A stretch of 64,000 bases of DNA from Roseovarius sp. W115 (GTDB lineage Bacteria; Pseudomonadota; Alphaproteobacteria; Rhodobacterales; Rhodobacteraceae): contig NZ_CP146606.1 of NCBI RefSeq assembly GCF_032842945.2, forward strand, positions 2,236,501-2,300,500, given 5' to 3'. A model generated the notes under the pieces. That model saw only the letters and a list, made by a program, of their open reading frames with translations, ran no database searches and was not told the origin of the DNA. How positions within the stretch are numbered: position 1 is the first letter of the stretch; the number at the start of each line of letters is the position of its first letter. This document shows, one piece after another, positions 8,830 through 18,586 of the stretch. A program made the translations under genes and the position numbers.

Positions 8830-10437
8830 ATGACACATTCAAAAGACCAAGTCTTGCTGGACAAGCTGGCCGGTGCAGCGCGCGAAGGTCGTATCTCGCG
8901 TCGCTCATTTATGCATTATGCAGCCGTTGCCGGTGTCACAAGCACGACTGCCACCGGGCTGTGGACCAGCTCGGCCAAGGCAGAACCCAAGCGTGGCGGG
9001 ACCTACCGTTTGGCGCAGCACGATGGTAACTCGTCGGATACGCATGACCCCGGTACGTATCTCACATTCGCCATGATCAACCTGGCGCATACATATCGGT
9101 CTTACCTCACGCAGATCGAACCCGATCAGTCTCTGGGTGGCGATATCGCGACAGAATGGTCGGCGACACCTGACGCGAAAGAGTGGACGTTCAAGCTGAC
9201 GGACAAAGCGTCGTTCCACAGCGGTGGCAAAGTTACTGCGAACGATATCCTGGCCTCGATGAACCACCACCGTGGTGAAGGCAATACATCGGCCGCAGCT
9301 GCGCTGCTGGCGGATGTTGCTGACATTGTCGACAATGGCGACAATACCGTCACGTTCAAGCTGAACTCGCCCAATGCGGACCTGCCATGGCTGATGACAG
9401 ACTATCACCTGGCGATTGTTCCGGCGAATGAAGACGGCTCGGCCAATTGGCAGAGTGGCGATGGCTCTGGCCCGTATAAGCTCGTTGAAAACGAGTTTGG
9501 TGTCGGCTCACGTCTTGTCCGCCATGATGGCTGGCATGGTGAGGGTGCTTACTTCGACGAAGTGCAGATCCTCATCATCAACGACCCGAACGCGCGCCAA
9601 ACGGCCGTGATCACCGGTGACGTGGATGCGGCCAGCCAGCTTGAGAACAAGACGCTTGGCTTGCTGTCGCGCAACCCGGACATCAAGATCGACAACGTGG
9701 CGTCTGCGGCGGCGGTGACAATGCCGATGCACACCAATGCGGCTCCGTTTGACAATCCAGATGTGCGCAATGCGCTGAAGCTGTCGGTGAACCGTGAAGA
9801 GCTGATCGAGAAGATCCAGTTTGGTGCGGCGACCATCGGCAATGACTTCCACCATTCGCCAGCGATGCCGTACTTCCCCGAAAGCATTGAACAGCGTCCT
9901 TATGACCCTGATCAAGCCAAGGCCCTGCTGAAGAAAGCAGGCGCGGAAGGTCTTACGGTCAACCTGAGCACAGCTGACTCAGTGACATCTGGTGCGGTTG
10001 ACGCGGCGGTTCTTTATGCCGAGCACGCGAAAGCAGCAGGCATCACGATCAACGTCGTGCGTGAAGCCAATGACGGCTACTACTCAGACGTCTGGCTCAA
10101 AAAGCCATGGTGCATGGTTCAGTGGGGCGCACGCCCAACGCCGGATGTTATGTATAGCCTGGCCTATAAAGATGACGCGTCCTGGAACGAGTCGTTCTGG
10201 CAGAATGAGCGCTTTAATGTTCTTCTGCGCCAAGGCAAGGCGGAACTGGACGATGCGGTTCGCGCCGAGATCTACACCGAGATGGGTCAGATCGCACGCG
10301 ACGACGGCGGTACGGTCATTCCGTACTTCCCGAACTTCGTGTATGCGCGTCGCGGGAACCTGGAGCACACAGGTGAACTCGCGGCAAGCTGGCCAATGGA
10401 TGGCGCCCGCGCAGCACAGCGCTGGTGGTTCGCATAA
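8830..10437 (+). CDS. Peptide/nickel-type ABC transporter substrate-binding protein (Tat signal)
   Basis: This is the periplasmic solute-binding component (SBP_bac_5 / DppA-OppA family) of the importer encoded downstream. The 535-residue protein starts with a twin-arginine signal (SRRSF, Arg24-Arg25) followed by a hydrophobic stretch and AKAEPKRGGTYRLA, the usual start of the mature domain. The family features AKEWTFKLTDKASFHSG and the C-terminal WWF end are visible. Tat export, rather than Sec, suggests folding or cofactor acquisition in the cytoplasm or is simply a family habit in Rhodobacterales. The substrate cannot be deduced. Confidence 0.92.
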   Translation: MTHSKDQVLLDKLAGAAREGRISRRSFMHYAAVAGVTSTTATGLWTSSAKAEPKRGGTYRLAQHDGNSSDTHDPGTYLTFAMINLAHTYRSYLTQIEPDQSLGGDIATEWSATPDAKEWTFKLTDKASFHSGGKVTANDILASMNHHRGEGNTSAAAALLADVADIVDNGDNTVTFKLNSPNADLPWLMTDYHLAIVPANEDGSANWQSGDGSGPYKLVENEFGVGSRLVRHDGWHGEGAYFDEVQILIINDPNARQTAVITGDVDAASQLENKTLGLLSRNPDIKIDNVASAAAVTMPMHTNAAPFDNPDVRNALKLSVNREELIEKIQFGAATIGNDFHHSPAMPYFPESIEQRPYDPDQAKALLKKAGAEGLTVNLSTADSVTSGAVDAAVLYAEHAKAAGITINVVREANDGYYSDVWLKKPWCMVQWGARPTPDVMYSLAYKDDASWNESFWQNERFNVLLRQGKAELDDAVRAEIYTEMGQIARDDGGTVIPYFPNFVYARRGNLEHTGELAASWPMDGARAAQRWWFA

Positions 10438-10444
10438 AACACTT

Positions 10445-10470
10445 TGCCCCGGCACCCAGGTGCCGGGGCA
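10445..10470 (+). promoter_or_regulatory. Stable hairpin after the binding-protein gene
   Basis: TGCCCCGGCAC pairs perfectly with GTGCCGGGGCA around a four-base loop (CCAG), seven bases after the stop codon. There is no T-run. Hairpins here are typical of binding-protein-dependent transport operons, where they protect the upstream message and allow more binding protein than permease to be made. Confidence 0.65.
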
Positions 10471-10623
10471 CGCATTTTGGGCATAGCTTTTTTGGACAAA
10501 GCTGTGTCTGATGCAAAAAGGGGGCAAAATGGACGGACGTGTTCATAAAGACCCCACAACAAAAATGCTGAGAATCGACAGGCCGCGTGTCGGCGGATGT
10601 CAGCACAACAGCAGGAGGGACAC

Positions 10624-11580
10624 ATGGGTGACATTGCACGACTCGTAGGCCAGCGTCTTGGTCTCGGGTTGATCATTTTGTTAATCATCTCCGTCATCAT
10701 CTTCTTCATGGTCGAACTTCTGCCTGGCGATATCGCGCAGGCAGTTCTTGGTCAGGGAGCGACGGAAGAGAACCTTGCGGCATTGCGCAAGGAAATGGGA
10801 TTGGATCAACCCGCCATCGTCAGGTACTTGGCCTGGCTCAAGGATGCGGTGACGTTCGACTTTGGCAGCTCGATCGTGACGAAAACTCCGGTTACCGAGA
10901 TCATCGGTGAGCGCTTTATGAACACGCTCTTTCTTGCGGCCTATGCGGCCGTGATCGCCGTGCCGGTCGCAATCATCTTGGGTGTTCTTGTCGCCCTTCT
11001 GCGCAACTCGATCTTCGACCGGGTGGCCAATGTGGCCACGCTGACGTCGATTTCCTCGCCTGAATTTTTCCTCGGCTACATCCTGATCCTCTACTTCTCG
11101 GTCAAATGGGGCATGTTCCCGGCGATCTCGAGCCTGAGTGAAGGGATGTCGTTTGGCGAGCTTCTCAATCGAACCTTCCTGCCAGCCCTGACGCTGGTTC
11201 TTGTCGTTGTGGCACACATGATGCGCATGACCCGAGCGGCGATCATCAACCTTCTTGCCTCGCCCTATATCGAGATGGCACGGCTGAAAGGCACCCCGCC
11301 ATGGAAGGTGATCGTGAAACACGCCCTACCAAATGCATGGGCGCCGATCATCAACGTTGTGGCACTGAACCTGGCCTACCTGATCACGGGTGTGGTTCTG
11401 GTTGAGGTGGTGTTCGTCTATCCGGGCATCGGCCAGGCGCTTGTAGATGCCGTATCCAAACGAGACTTCCCGGTTGTACAAGCCTGCTGTCTGATTTTCG
11501 CCGCAACCTTCATCCTGCTCAATCTGGCAGCGGATGTGGGCGCGATCCTCACCAATCCGCGTTTGCGGCATCCGAAGTAA
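10624..11580 (+). CDS. ABC transporter permease (DppB/OppB type)
   Basis: This is the first membrane subunit of the peptide-type importer. From ATG 10624 the protein has 318 residues and about six membrane segments; the BPD_transp_1 domain contains the EAA-type loop (EMARLKGTPPWKVIVKHALPNA). The ATG at 10624 is preceded by GGAGGG (10613-10618), unlike the in-frame ATG at 10597, so the shorter start is preferred. The N-terminal half has the LPGDIAQAVLGQ motif of DppB proteins. It lies 12 bp before the second permease. Confidence 0.92.
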   Translation: MGDIARLVGQRLGLGLIILLIISVIIFFMVELLPGDIAQAVLGQGATEENLAALRKEMGLDQPAIVRYLAWLKDAVTFDFGSSIVTKTPVTEIIGERFMNTLFLAAYAAVIAVPVAIILGVLVALLRNSIFDRVANVATLTSISSPEFFLGYILILYFSVKWGMFPAISSLSEGMSFGELLNRTFLPALTLVLVVVAHMMRMTRAAIINLLASPYIEMARLKGTPPWKVIVKHALPNAWAPIINVVALNLAYLITGVVLVEVVFVYPGIGQALVDAVSKRDFPVVQACCLIFAATFILLNLAADVGAILTNPRLRHPK

Positions 11581-11592
11581 GGGGGTAGAGAT

Positions 11593-12816
11593 ATGAGCCT
11601 ATTCGTTATCGGATACTACACCCTGCTGCTGGCGGTTTCGTGCCTTGCAGCTTACTTCAACAAAAAGACGATCTTCCTATTGGCCTTCTCGCTGACCTTG
11701 GTCTCGTTTGTCCTTGGGATCGTTGGTGGGCCGGGTGCTCTGCGGGCTGTGGCCATTTGCGCTGGCTTGTTGCTTTTGACCGGGATGGTGTCCTACGCCT
11801 TCCGCGAATTCCTCATCCAGATGGCCGAAAGCAATATCGGATTGTCCTTCACCAACAATCCGCCAGTGCTCTATGGCTGCATCATCATCCCGATTGTGCT
11901 GATTGTGCTGTCTCGCTTGCTAGAGTGGCCAATCACGGAGTTTGCGCTCGCAGCGCTCATTCTGGTGATCATCCTCATCGGGATGAACTCGGAGACCGCC
12001 AAGGAGCTTCGGACTGCGCCGATGACGGCGGCGTTCGGGATGTTCGTGATCTTCACCTATGCGATTGCCGGCATCTTCGCGCCCTACATCGCTCCGCATG
12101 GTGAGGCAGAGGTTATCTCGTCTGCCTTCGCTCCGGCAGATGAATCCATGCTTCTGGGCGCTGATCAGCTTGGTCGAGATATGTTCAGTCGTATCGTCTA
12201 CGGCGCTCGTAACTCGGTTGGTCTCGCACTGACTGCAACTGTGGCGGCGTTTGTGCTTGGAGCAGGTGCCGGGCTTCTAGCTGCCACCAAAGGCGGCTGG
12301 TTTGATCAGTTGATGGGCCGGATTGCTGATGTGATCATGTCGATCCCATCCTTGATCTTCGCGCTTCTGATGCTCTCGATCTTCGGGCCCAGCACTGTGG
12401 TCATTATCTGTGCCGTCGCCATCATCTATGCCCCGCGTGTGTTCCGCCTGACCCGAGCGGTCGCGGGCAACGTTGTGGTCATGGACTATATCGAAGCAGC
12501 CAAGCTGCGCGGTGAAGGCACTGGATATCTGATCCGTCGCGAAATCCTGCCAAACTCCACGGCGCCTCTGATCGCTGAATTTGGTCTGGAGTTCTGCTTT
12601 GTGTTCCTGCTTGTCGCGGGTCTTAGCTTCCTTGGCCTTGGTATTCAGCCGCCCACGGCGGACTGGGGATCCATGGTGCGCGAGAATGCGACGCTGATCT
12701 CGTTTGGTGACATCACGCCACTTATCCCGGCGGCATCGATTGCGCTGTTGACGGTGGCGGTCAACTTCGTGGTTGACTGGATGCTGTTCCGGTCCTCTGG
12801 TTTGAAGGAGCAATAA
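11593..12816 (+). CDS. ABC transporter permease (DppC/OppC type) with extra N-terminal membrane region
   Basis: This is the second membrane subunit of the importer. The C-terminal 260 residues hold the DppC-type permease domain, with LLGADQLGRDMFSRIVYGAR and the EAA loop (EAAKLRGEGTGYLIRREILPN). At 407 residues it is about 100 longer than ordinary DppC; the first 135 residues add roughly four hydrophobic helices before the usual first helix. The ATG follows GGGGTAGAG. The extension is in frame and compositionally like the rest, so it looks native. Confidence 0.9.
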   Translation: MSLFVIGYYTLLLAVSCLAAYFNKKTIFLLAFSLTLVSFVLGIVGGPGALRAVAICAGLLLLTGMVSYAFREFLIQMAESNIGLSFTNNPPVLYGCIIIPIVLIVLSRLLEWPITEFALAALILVIILIGMNSETAKELRTAPMTAAFGMFVIFTYAIAGIFAPYIAPHGEAEVISSAFAPADESMLLGADQLGRDMFSRIVYGARNSVGLALTATVAAFVLGAGAGLLAATKGGWFDQLMGRIADVIMSIPSLIFALLMLSIFGPSTVVIICAVAIIYAPRVFRLTRAVAGNVVVMDYIEAAKLRGEGTGYLIRREILPNSTAPLIAEFGLEFCFVFLLVAGLSFLGLGIQPPTADWGSMVRENATLISFGDITPLIPAASIALLTVAVNFVVDWMLFRSSGLKEQ

Positions 12817-12818
12817 TC

Positions 12819-14480
12819 ATGGCTAAAAAAGAAGTCCTTCTGAATATCAAAGACCTCAAGATTGAGGGGTACTCAGACGAAACCTGGGTGCCCATCATCA
12901 AGGGCGTTGATCTAACCCTGCACCGCGGTGAGGTCATGGGCCTCATCGGGGAATCCGGCGCCGGTAAGTCGACCATCGGAGCGGCGGCCATGGGCTATGC
13001 CCGGGACGGCACGCGCATTGTAGAAGGCTCCAAGATCGAGTTTGACGGGATGGAGCTCACCACGGCATCGGAATCTGAGAAACGCGCCCTGCGTGGCTCT
13101 CGGATCGCCTATGTGGCGCAGTCGGCGGCGGCATCGTTCAACCCGGCGCACAAGATCATCGATCAGCACACAGAGGCACCGCTGCATTATCGCATCCAAA
13201 AGCGCATGGAAGCGCAGGAAGATGCGATGGACCTCTATGAGCGGCTGCGGTTGCCCAACCCGAAAGAAATCGGGTTCCGCTATCCGCACCAGGTGTCTGG
13301 TGGTCAGCTACAGCGCGCGATGACGGCGATGGCGATGTCCTGTCGTCCTGACCTGATCATCTTTGATGAGCCGACCACGGCCCTCGACGTGACCACCCAG
13401 ATCGAGGTTCTGGCCGCGATCCGGGACATTGTGGACCAGTTCAACACCGCAGCCCTCTACATCACGCATGACCTCGCGGTCGTGGCGCAGATGGCCGACA
13501 CGATCAAAGTGCTGCTCAAGGGCAACGAGGTTGAGGAAGCCTCGACCGAGGAGATGCTCAACAATCCCAAGGAAGACTATACCAAGTCGCTCTGGGCCGT
13601 GCGCAGCTTTGAAAGTCCGCAGCGGCATCGTCCAAAAGACACCACGCCTCTCATTTCGGTAAAGAATGTCGACGCAGCCTACACGGCGGGTCCAAAAATT
13701 CTGGATGACGTGTCGTTTGATATCTACGAGGGCATGACCGTGGCGGTCGTGGGGGAATCCGGTTCAGGTAAGTCCACAACGGCACGGGTGATCACGGGTC
13801 TTCTGCCACCACAAAAGGGTGAGGTTCTGTTCAGAGGGGAACCTTTCCCGCCTGACTATCGGAACAGGTCAAAGGACCAGTTGCGGCAATGCCAGATGAT
13901 TTATCAGATGGCGGATACGGCGCTTAACCCGAAGGTCAAGATTTCGGAGATCATCGGCCGTCCGGCGCAGTTTTATTCGGGGCTGACCGGAGCGGATCTT
14001 AAGAACCGGGTGGACGAGATTCTCGATCTGATCGAGCTTGATCCGTCGAAGTTCTACAATCGGTATCCATCAGAGCTTTCGGGCGGTCAGAAACAGCGGA
14101 TCGGGATTGCCCGAGCGCTTGCTGCCGAGCCGACCTTTATCGTCTGTGACGAGGTGACCTCGGCGCTCGATCAGCTTGTGGCGGAAGGTATTCTGCGCCT
14201 GCTGGACCGGCTGCAGAACGAGCTTAACCTGGCCTATATGTTCATCACGCATGACCTTGCGACGGTGCGCTCGATTGCCGATGAGGTGATCGTGATGCAG
14301 CAGGGCAAAGTGGTAGAGCAGGGGCCCAAGGACGATATGTTCAAGCCACCGCACCATCCTTATACGGATCTGCTTTTGAGTTCTGTGCCTGAGATGGACC
14401 CCAACTGGCTCACGACGCTTCTGGAAGAGCGTGGAGTGGACAACGTGGGGGATGCCGCTTCGGCCAAGATCAGCGAATAG
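12819..14480 (+). CDS. Double ATPase of a peptide-type ABC transporter (DppD-DppF fusion)
   Basis: This 553-residue protein powers the importer and combines both nucleotide-binding domains. Each half has its own Walker A (GESGAGKST near residue 47 and GESGSGKST near 312), signature (VSGGQ and LSGGQ) and Walker B (DLIIFDEPT and TFIVCDEVT). The oligopeptide C-terminal region linking Cys-less domains is reduced. It starts two bases after the second permease gene behind GAAGGAG, and ends the operon. Fused ATPases of this type are known from GsiA/YejF. Confidence 0.93.
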   Translation: MAKKEVLLNIKDLKIEGYSDETWVPIIKGVDLTLHRGEVMGLIGESGAGKSTIGAAAMGYARDGTRIVEGSKIEFDGMELTTASESEKRALRGSRIAYVAQSAAASFNPAHKIIDQHTEAPLHYRIQKRMEAQEDAMDLYERLRLPNPKEIGFRYPHQVSGGQLQRAMTAMAMSCRPDLIIFDEPTTALDVTTQIEVLAAIRDIVDQFNTAALYITHDLAVVAQMADTIKVLLKGNEVEEASTEEMLNNPKEDYTKSLWAVRSFESPQRHRPKDTTPLISVKNVDAAYTAGPKILDDVSFDIYEGMTVAVVGESGSGKSTTARVITGLLPPQKGEVLFRGEPFPPDYRNRSKDQLRQCQMIYQMADTALNPKVKISEIIGRPAQFYSGLTGADLKNRVDEILDLIELDPSKFYNRYPSELSGGQKQRIGIARALAAEPTFIVCDEVTSALDQLVAEGILRLLDRLQNELNLAYMFITHDLATVRSIADEVIVMQQGKVVEQGPKDDMFKPPHHPYTDLLLSSVPEMDPNWLTTLLEERGVDNVGDAASAKISE

Positions 14481-14507
14481 TAGTTTGGTCTTAGTTTTGA
14501 AACAGAG

Positions 14508-14533
14508 CGGCCGCCCAAAGAGGCGGCCGTTCT
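14508..14533 (+). terminator. Hairpin terminator after the ABC operon
   Basis: CGGCCGCC (14508-14515) pairs with GGCGGCCG (14522-14529) around CAAAGA, followed by a short pyrimidine-rich stretch (TTCT). It lies 27 bp after the ATPase stop codon and just before a convergent small gene, so it may serve both directions. The T-tract is weak. Confidence 0.65.
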
Positions 14534-14537
14534 ACTG

Positions 14538-14660
14538 TTATCCGGTGATGGCCATTCCAGTGAGCACCATCGTGCCCAAAATCAGCGCATAGACCAATAC
14601 AACTGCTGGCCAGGAGCCGCGCTTGGCTTGTACTTCGCGGATCAGTTCATCGCGGGTCAT
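14538..14660 (-). CDS. 40-residue single-pass membrane microprotein, copy 1
   Basis: The minus strand encodes a 40-residue peptide: a polar start (MTRDELIREVQAKRGSW), then one hydrophobic helix (AVVLVYALILGTMVLTGMAI) ending in TG. It has a GGGAG ribosome binding site seven to eleven bases upstream of the ATG. It is 22/40 identical to the neighbouring copy at 14761-14883, with the same length, start motif MTRDEL and core WxAVVLVY, which shows that both are translated genes under selection. I do not recognise the family; no function is assigned. Confidence 0.75.
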   Translation of the reverse strand: MTRDELIREVQAKRGSWPAVVLVYALILGTMVLTGMAITG

Positions 14661-14760
14661 TGTGGTTACTCCCAAAAACACAGAGGCGTTAAACGGAATA
14701 ACCGCTCAACGCCTTGGATCGCCATATATAGGCAGAAAGGTTTAACGCGTGGTTAGCGTC

Positions 14761-14883
14761 TCAGCCAACGATGGCCATGGCTGAGAAAACCAAAGTGCCA
14801 ACAAGTACGCCGTATACGAGTACGACAGCTTGCCAGGTGGCACTATGCATACGAAGTTCGCGGTTCAGTTCGTCGCGTGTCAT
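14761..14883 (-). CDS. 40-residue single-pass membrane microprotein, copy 2
   Basis: A 40-residue minus-strand peptide begins MTRDELNRELRM and continues into one predicted helix (WQAVVLVYGVLVGTLVFSAMAI). A good ribosome binding site (GGAGG) stands six bases before the ATG at 14883, so the longer in-frame start at 15024 is unlikely. It lies 100 bp upstream of copy 1, and the pair probably arose by tandem duplication. The predicted topology is N-terminus in the cytoplasm, because the charged end is not cleaved or very basic; this is inference. Function unknown. Confidence 0.75.
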   Translation of the reverse strand: MTRDELNRELRMHSATWQAVVLVYGVLVGTLVFSAMAIVG

Positions 14884-15039
14884 GGGTGCCTCCTTCGGTT
14901 GGCGGTAACATTTTGGGTCGAACACGGCTTGTTCTATGAAACGCATGTAGTGAATAAAAATGCCGATGCAATTGATTTCGATCAAAATATCTATGCGTTT
15001 TCTGCATGCCTGAAATGGCGACACAGCATGGCTGTGGAT

Positions 15040-15071
15040 AAGTATATTTTACTGTTTTAAAACATATACTT
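15040..15071. repeat. Inverted repeat between carB and the microprotein genes
   Basis: AAGTATAT (15040-15047) and ATATACTT (15064-15071) form an 8-bp inverted repeat with a 16-bp spacer, in an AT-rich stretch 32 bp downstream of the carB stop codon. It may be an operator for the minus-strand microprotein gene or a weak hairpin ending carB. Nothing else is seen in the 219 bp between these genes. Confidence 0.35.
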
Positions 15072-15102
15072 ATTTTGGTGTTTCGAGTCTGGAAACGACT
15101 GT

Positions 15103-18100
15103 TTAAGTAGTGCCTTGTAGCGGCATTACCACAATATCTCCATCCTGCCGGGCTTTCATCGCCAGGGCCGCGGCATGTGCGGCGGCGGCTGTCGTGTAAT
15201 AAGGAATCTTGTCATAAAGCGCGACGGAGCGGATGGAACGGCTGTCTTCGACCGCTTGCGCGCCTTCGGTGGTGTTCATAACCAGGCTGATCTGGCCATC
15301 CTTGAGCATGTCGACCACGTCTGGGCGACCTTCGTAAACCTTATTCACCACCTCGCAGGCGATCTCATGCCCTTCGAGGAAGGATGCCGTGCCGCGCGTG
15401 GCGATGATGGCAAAGCCCATATCCACCAGATGTCGCGCGGTCTCAACAAGCTGATCGGTCTTGTCGTCATTCTTGATTGAGAAGAACACTTTGCCGCTTT
15501 CGGGGAATGTGACGCCTGCGCCCATCTGAGCCTTGAGGAAGGCGCGGGGGAAATTCACGTCCCAGCCCATGACCTCGCCGGTGGAGCGCATTTCGGGGCC
15601 AAGGATGGTGTCGACGCCGGGGAAGCGGGCAAAGGGCATGACGGCCTCTTTGACTGAGAACCAGGGCATAGCCGGATCGGCGAGGGTCATCTGGTCGGCC
15701 ATGGGCAGCGTGCCGGGTTTGGCGTCCTCGGGATAGGCGCCGCGATTTGGGAAGGCGCTTAGGCTTTCTCCGGCCATGAGGCGTGCGGCGATGGAGGCGA
15801 TGGCGCTATCGGTTGCCTTGGCGACGAACGGCACGGTGCGCGAGGCGCGTGGGTTCACTTCAATGAGGTATATATCATTGTCCTTGACCGCGAATTGCAC
15901 ATTCATCAGGCCGCGTACGTTGAGTGCCAGCGCAAGTGCACGCGTCTGGCGGTCGATCTCGTCAATGGTCGATTGAGGCAGGGTGTGAGGCGGCAGGCAA
16001 CAGGCGCTGTCCCCTGAATGCACGCCCGCCTCTTCGATATGTTCCAGGATACCCGTGATATGCACGTCTGTGCCGTCCGAGAGCGCATCGACGTCGCATT
16101 CTATTGCCCCGGCGAGATAGCCATCCAACAGAACCGGGCTGTCACCCGAGACGACCACGGCCTCGGAAATGTAGCGTTCCAACTGGGCCATATCGCGCAC
16201 GATTTCCATTGCACGACCGCCCAGTACGTAAGAGGGGCGGATGACGAGCGGGAAGCCGATATCCTCTGCAATCTTGAGCGCCTCAGCGTCGCTATGGGCA
16301 ATCCCGTTCTTGGGCTGTTTAAGGCCAAGCTGATTGACCAGCGCTTGGAACCGCTCGCGGTCTTCGGCGAGGTCAATGGCATCCGGCGAGGTACCAAGAA
16401 TCGGAATGCCTTCGGCCTCCAGCGCATTGGCGAGTTTCAGCGGTGTTTGCCCGCCAAATTGCACAATGACCCCGTGCAGCGTGCCGTTTTCCTGCTCTTT
16501 GCTCAGGATTTCCATGACATGCTCAAAAGTGAGCGGCTCAAAATAAAGCCGGTCTGACGTGTCATAATCCGTGCTCACCGTTTCCGGGTTACAGTTGATC
16601 ATGATCGTCTCATAGCCCGCGTCCGTAAGTGCGAAGCAGGCGTGGCAGCAGCAATAGTCAAACTCGATCCCCTGGCCGATCCGGTTGGGACCACCGCCAA
16701 GGATGACGACCTTTTTGCGATCTGAGGGACGCGCTTCGCATTCCACGTCGCCCATCATGGGCGTCTCGTAGGTCGAGTACATATACGGCGTCTGCGCCTC
16801 AAATTCGGCCGCACAGGTGTCGATGCGCTTGAAGACGGCCGTCACCCCTTTGGCGACCCGCGCCCGGCGCACATCGGCCTCTTTAAAGCCGGTCAGCTTG
16901 GCAAGACGCGCATCTGTAAAGCCCAGCATCTTGAGCTTGCGCAGGCTCTTCTCGTCGCTGGGCAAACCTTCGGCGCGGACGGTTTCCTCGGCTTCGATGA
17001 TTTCGCGAATACGCGCCAGGAACCAGGGGTCGAACTTGGTGGCGGCGAAAATTTCATCGTCGGTAAGGCCATGGCGCATGGCCTGCGCGATGACACGGAT
17101 CCTGTCGGGGGTTTGCTTGGCCAGCGCCTTGACCACGGCGGTTTTTTCCGGCGCGCCGTCGATCTCGATCTCGTCAAAGCCGGTGAGGCCGGTTTCCATC
17201 GACGCCAGCGCCTTTTGCAAGCTTTCGTGGATTGTCCGGCCGATCGACATGGCCTCGCCCACGGATTTCATGGCGGTGGTGAGGTACGGCTCAGAGCCAG
17301 GGAACTTCTCAAAGGCAAAGCGCGGGATCTTGGTGACCACGTAGTCAATCGTCGGCTCAAAGCTTGCTGGTGTCACCTTTGTGATGTCGTTGTCCAACTC
17401 ATCAAGCGTGTAGCCCACAGCCAGCTTGGCCGCGATTTTTGCAATAGGAAAGCCTGTGGCCTTGGACGCCAGCGCCGAAGAGCGGCTCACGCGCGGGTTC
17501 ATCTCAATGACCACCATGCGACCATCATCGGGGTTGATCGCCCATTGCACGTTGGAGCCGCCGGTCTCCACCCCGATTTCACGCAGGACGGCAATCGAGC
17601 CGTTGCGCATGATTTGGTATTCCTTATCCGTCAGCGTCAGGGCAGGGGCCACGGTGATGGAATCGCCGGTATGCACGCCCATTGGGTCCACGTTTTCAAT
17701 TGAACAGACGATGATGGCGTTGTCGGCTTTGTCGCGCACAACCTCCATCTCATATTCTTTCCAGCCCAGCAGGCTTTCGTCGATCAGGATCTGACTGACC
17801 GGAGAAGCATCGAGGCCGGACTTGCAGAAATGCTCATAATCGGCGCGGTTGTAGGCCACGCCGCCGCCTGTGCCGCCAAGAGTAAAGGCCGGACGGATGA
17901 TGGCAGGCAGGCCAATCTCTTCGAGCGCGTCCATGCATTCGTCCATGGTATTGGCGATGGTCGCCTTAGGATTTTCAATCCCCAAACGGTCCATCGCTTC
18001 ACGAAAGAGCTTGCGGTCCTCAGCCATTTCAATGGCTTCACGGTTTGCACCGATCAACTCGACATCGAATTTCTCAAGCACACCCATGTCCGCCACGGCC

Positions 18101-18399
18101 AAGGCGGTATTGAGGCCGGTCTGCCCGCCCATGGTCGGCAAGAGCGCATCTGGACGCTCTTTTTCGATGATGCGCGCGACAACCTCAGGCGTGATCGGTT
18201 CGATATAGGTGGCGTCGGCCAGCTCAGGATCAGTCATGATCGTGGCCGGGTTGGAGTTGACCAGGATCACCCGGTAGCCCTCTTCCCTTAGCGCCTTGCA
18301 CGCCTGAGCGCCGGAATAGTCGAACTCACATGCCTGCCCGATGATGATGGGTCCCGCTCCGATGATCATGATGGATTTGATATCGGTTCTTTTCGGCAT
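15103..18399 (-). CDS. carB: Carbamoyl-phosphate synthase large subunit
   Basis: CarB makes carbamoyl phosphate from bicarbonate, ammonia (from the CarA glutaminase subunit) and two ATP, for pyrimidines and arginine. From ATG 18399 (GGGGGGT upstream) the protein has 1098 residues. It has two homologous ATP-grasp halves, the first beginning [23 protein letters not shown], the second [22 protein letters not shown], and a C-terminal methylglyoxal-synthase-like allosteric domain. A start at 18453 would add a non-conserved leader. carA is not in this window, so the subunits are not in one operon here. Confidence 0.97.
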   Translation of the reverse strand: MPKRTDIKSIMIIGAGPIIIGQACEFDYSGAQACKALREEGYRVILVNSNPATIMTDPELADATYIEPITPEVVARIIEKERPDALLPTMGGQTGLNTALAVADMGVLEKFDVELIGANREAIEMAEDRKLFREAMDRLGIENPKATIANTMDECMDALEEIGLPAIIRPAFTLGGTGGGVAYNRADYEHFCKSGLDASPVSQILIDESLLGWKEYEMEVVRDKADNAIIVCSIENVDPMGVHTGDSITVAPALTLTDKEYQIMRNGSIAVLREIGVETGGSNVQWAINPDDGRMVVIEMNPRVSRSSALASKATGFPIAKIAAKLAVGYTLDELDNDITKVTPASFEPTIDYVVTKIPRFAFEKFPGSEPYLTTAMKSVGEAMSIGRTIHESLQKALASMETGLTGFDEIEIDGAPEKTAVVKALAKQTPDRIRVIAQAMRHGLTDDEIFAATKFDPWFLARIREIIEAEETVRAEGLPSDEKSLRKLKMLGFTDARLAKLTGFKEADVRRARVAKGVTAVFKRIDTCAAEFEAQTPYMYSTYETPMMGDVECEARPSDRKKVVILGGGPNRIGQGIEFDYCCCHACFALTDAGYETIMINCNPETVSTDYDTSDRLYFEPLTFEHVMEILSKEQENGTLHGVIVQFGGQTPLKLANALEAEGIPILGTSPDAIDLAEDRERFQALVNQLGLKQPKNGIAHSDAEALKIAEDIGFPLVIRPSYVLGGRAMEIVRDMAQLERYISEAVVVSGDSPVLLDGYLAGAIECDVDALSDGTDVHITGILEHIEEAGVHSGDSACCLPPHTLPQSTIDEIDRQTRALALALNVRGLMNVQFAVKDNDIYLIEVNPRASRTVPFVAKATDSAIASIAARLMAGESLSAFPNRGAYPEDAKPGTLPMADQMTLADPAMPWFSVKEAVMPFARFPGVDTILGPEMRSTGEVMGWDVNFPRAFLKAQMGAGVTFPESGKVFFSIKNDDKTDQLVETARHLVDMGFAIIATRGTASFLEGHEIACEVVNKVYEGRPDVVDMLKDGQISLVMNTTEGAQAVEDSRSIRSVALYDKIPYYTTAAAAHAAALAMKARQDGDIVVMPLQGTT

Positions 18400-18467
18400 G
18401 TGACCCCCCGGTTCCGCACGACTTTGCTGCTCCAACCCTATTGGCCAGTGCACCTAAATTGTCGTGG

Positions 18468-18495
18468 GTTATAGGGAAAGGTTGGGCAGTTTCAA
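18468..18495 (-). promoter_or_regulatory. Probable sigma-70-type promoter of carB
   Basis: Read on the minus strand, TTGAAA (18495-18490) and TATAAC (18473-18468) are separated by 16 bp. The predicted transcript would have a leader of about 60 bases before the carB ATG. The assignment rests on the hexamers and position. Confidence 0.55.
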
Positions 18496-18525
18496 GCGAG
18501 ATCGGACGTGCCGGTCTGCTTCCTG

Positions 18526-18562
18526 CAAAATAATCGGCGCGGTCGCAAGTCTCCGCACCGAT
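18526..18562 (-). terminator. Intrinsic terminator of the outer-membrane protein gene
   Basis: On the minus strand ATCGGTGCGG (18562-18553) pairs with CCGCGCCGAT (18542-18533), with one G-T wobble, and is followed by TATTTT. It starts 24 bp after the stop codon of the beta-barrel gene at 18587. Confidence 0.75.
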
Positions 18563-18586
18563 TTGATTGGATGAACTGTCAGATAC

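Noticed and set aside
10445..10470. Terminator after the binding-protein gene
   Set aside because: The hairpin is strong but has no T-run, and the permease genes follow in the same direction; a stabilising or attenuating element is more likely.
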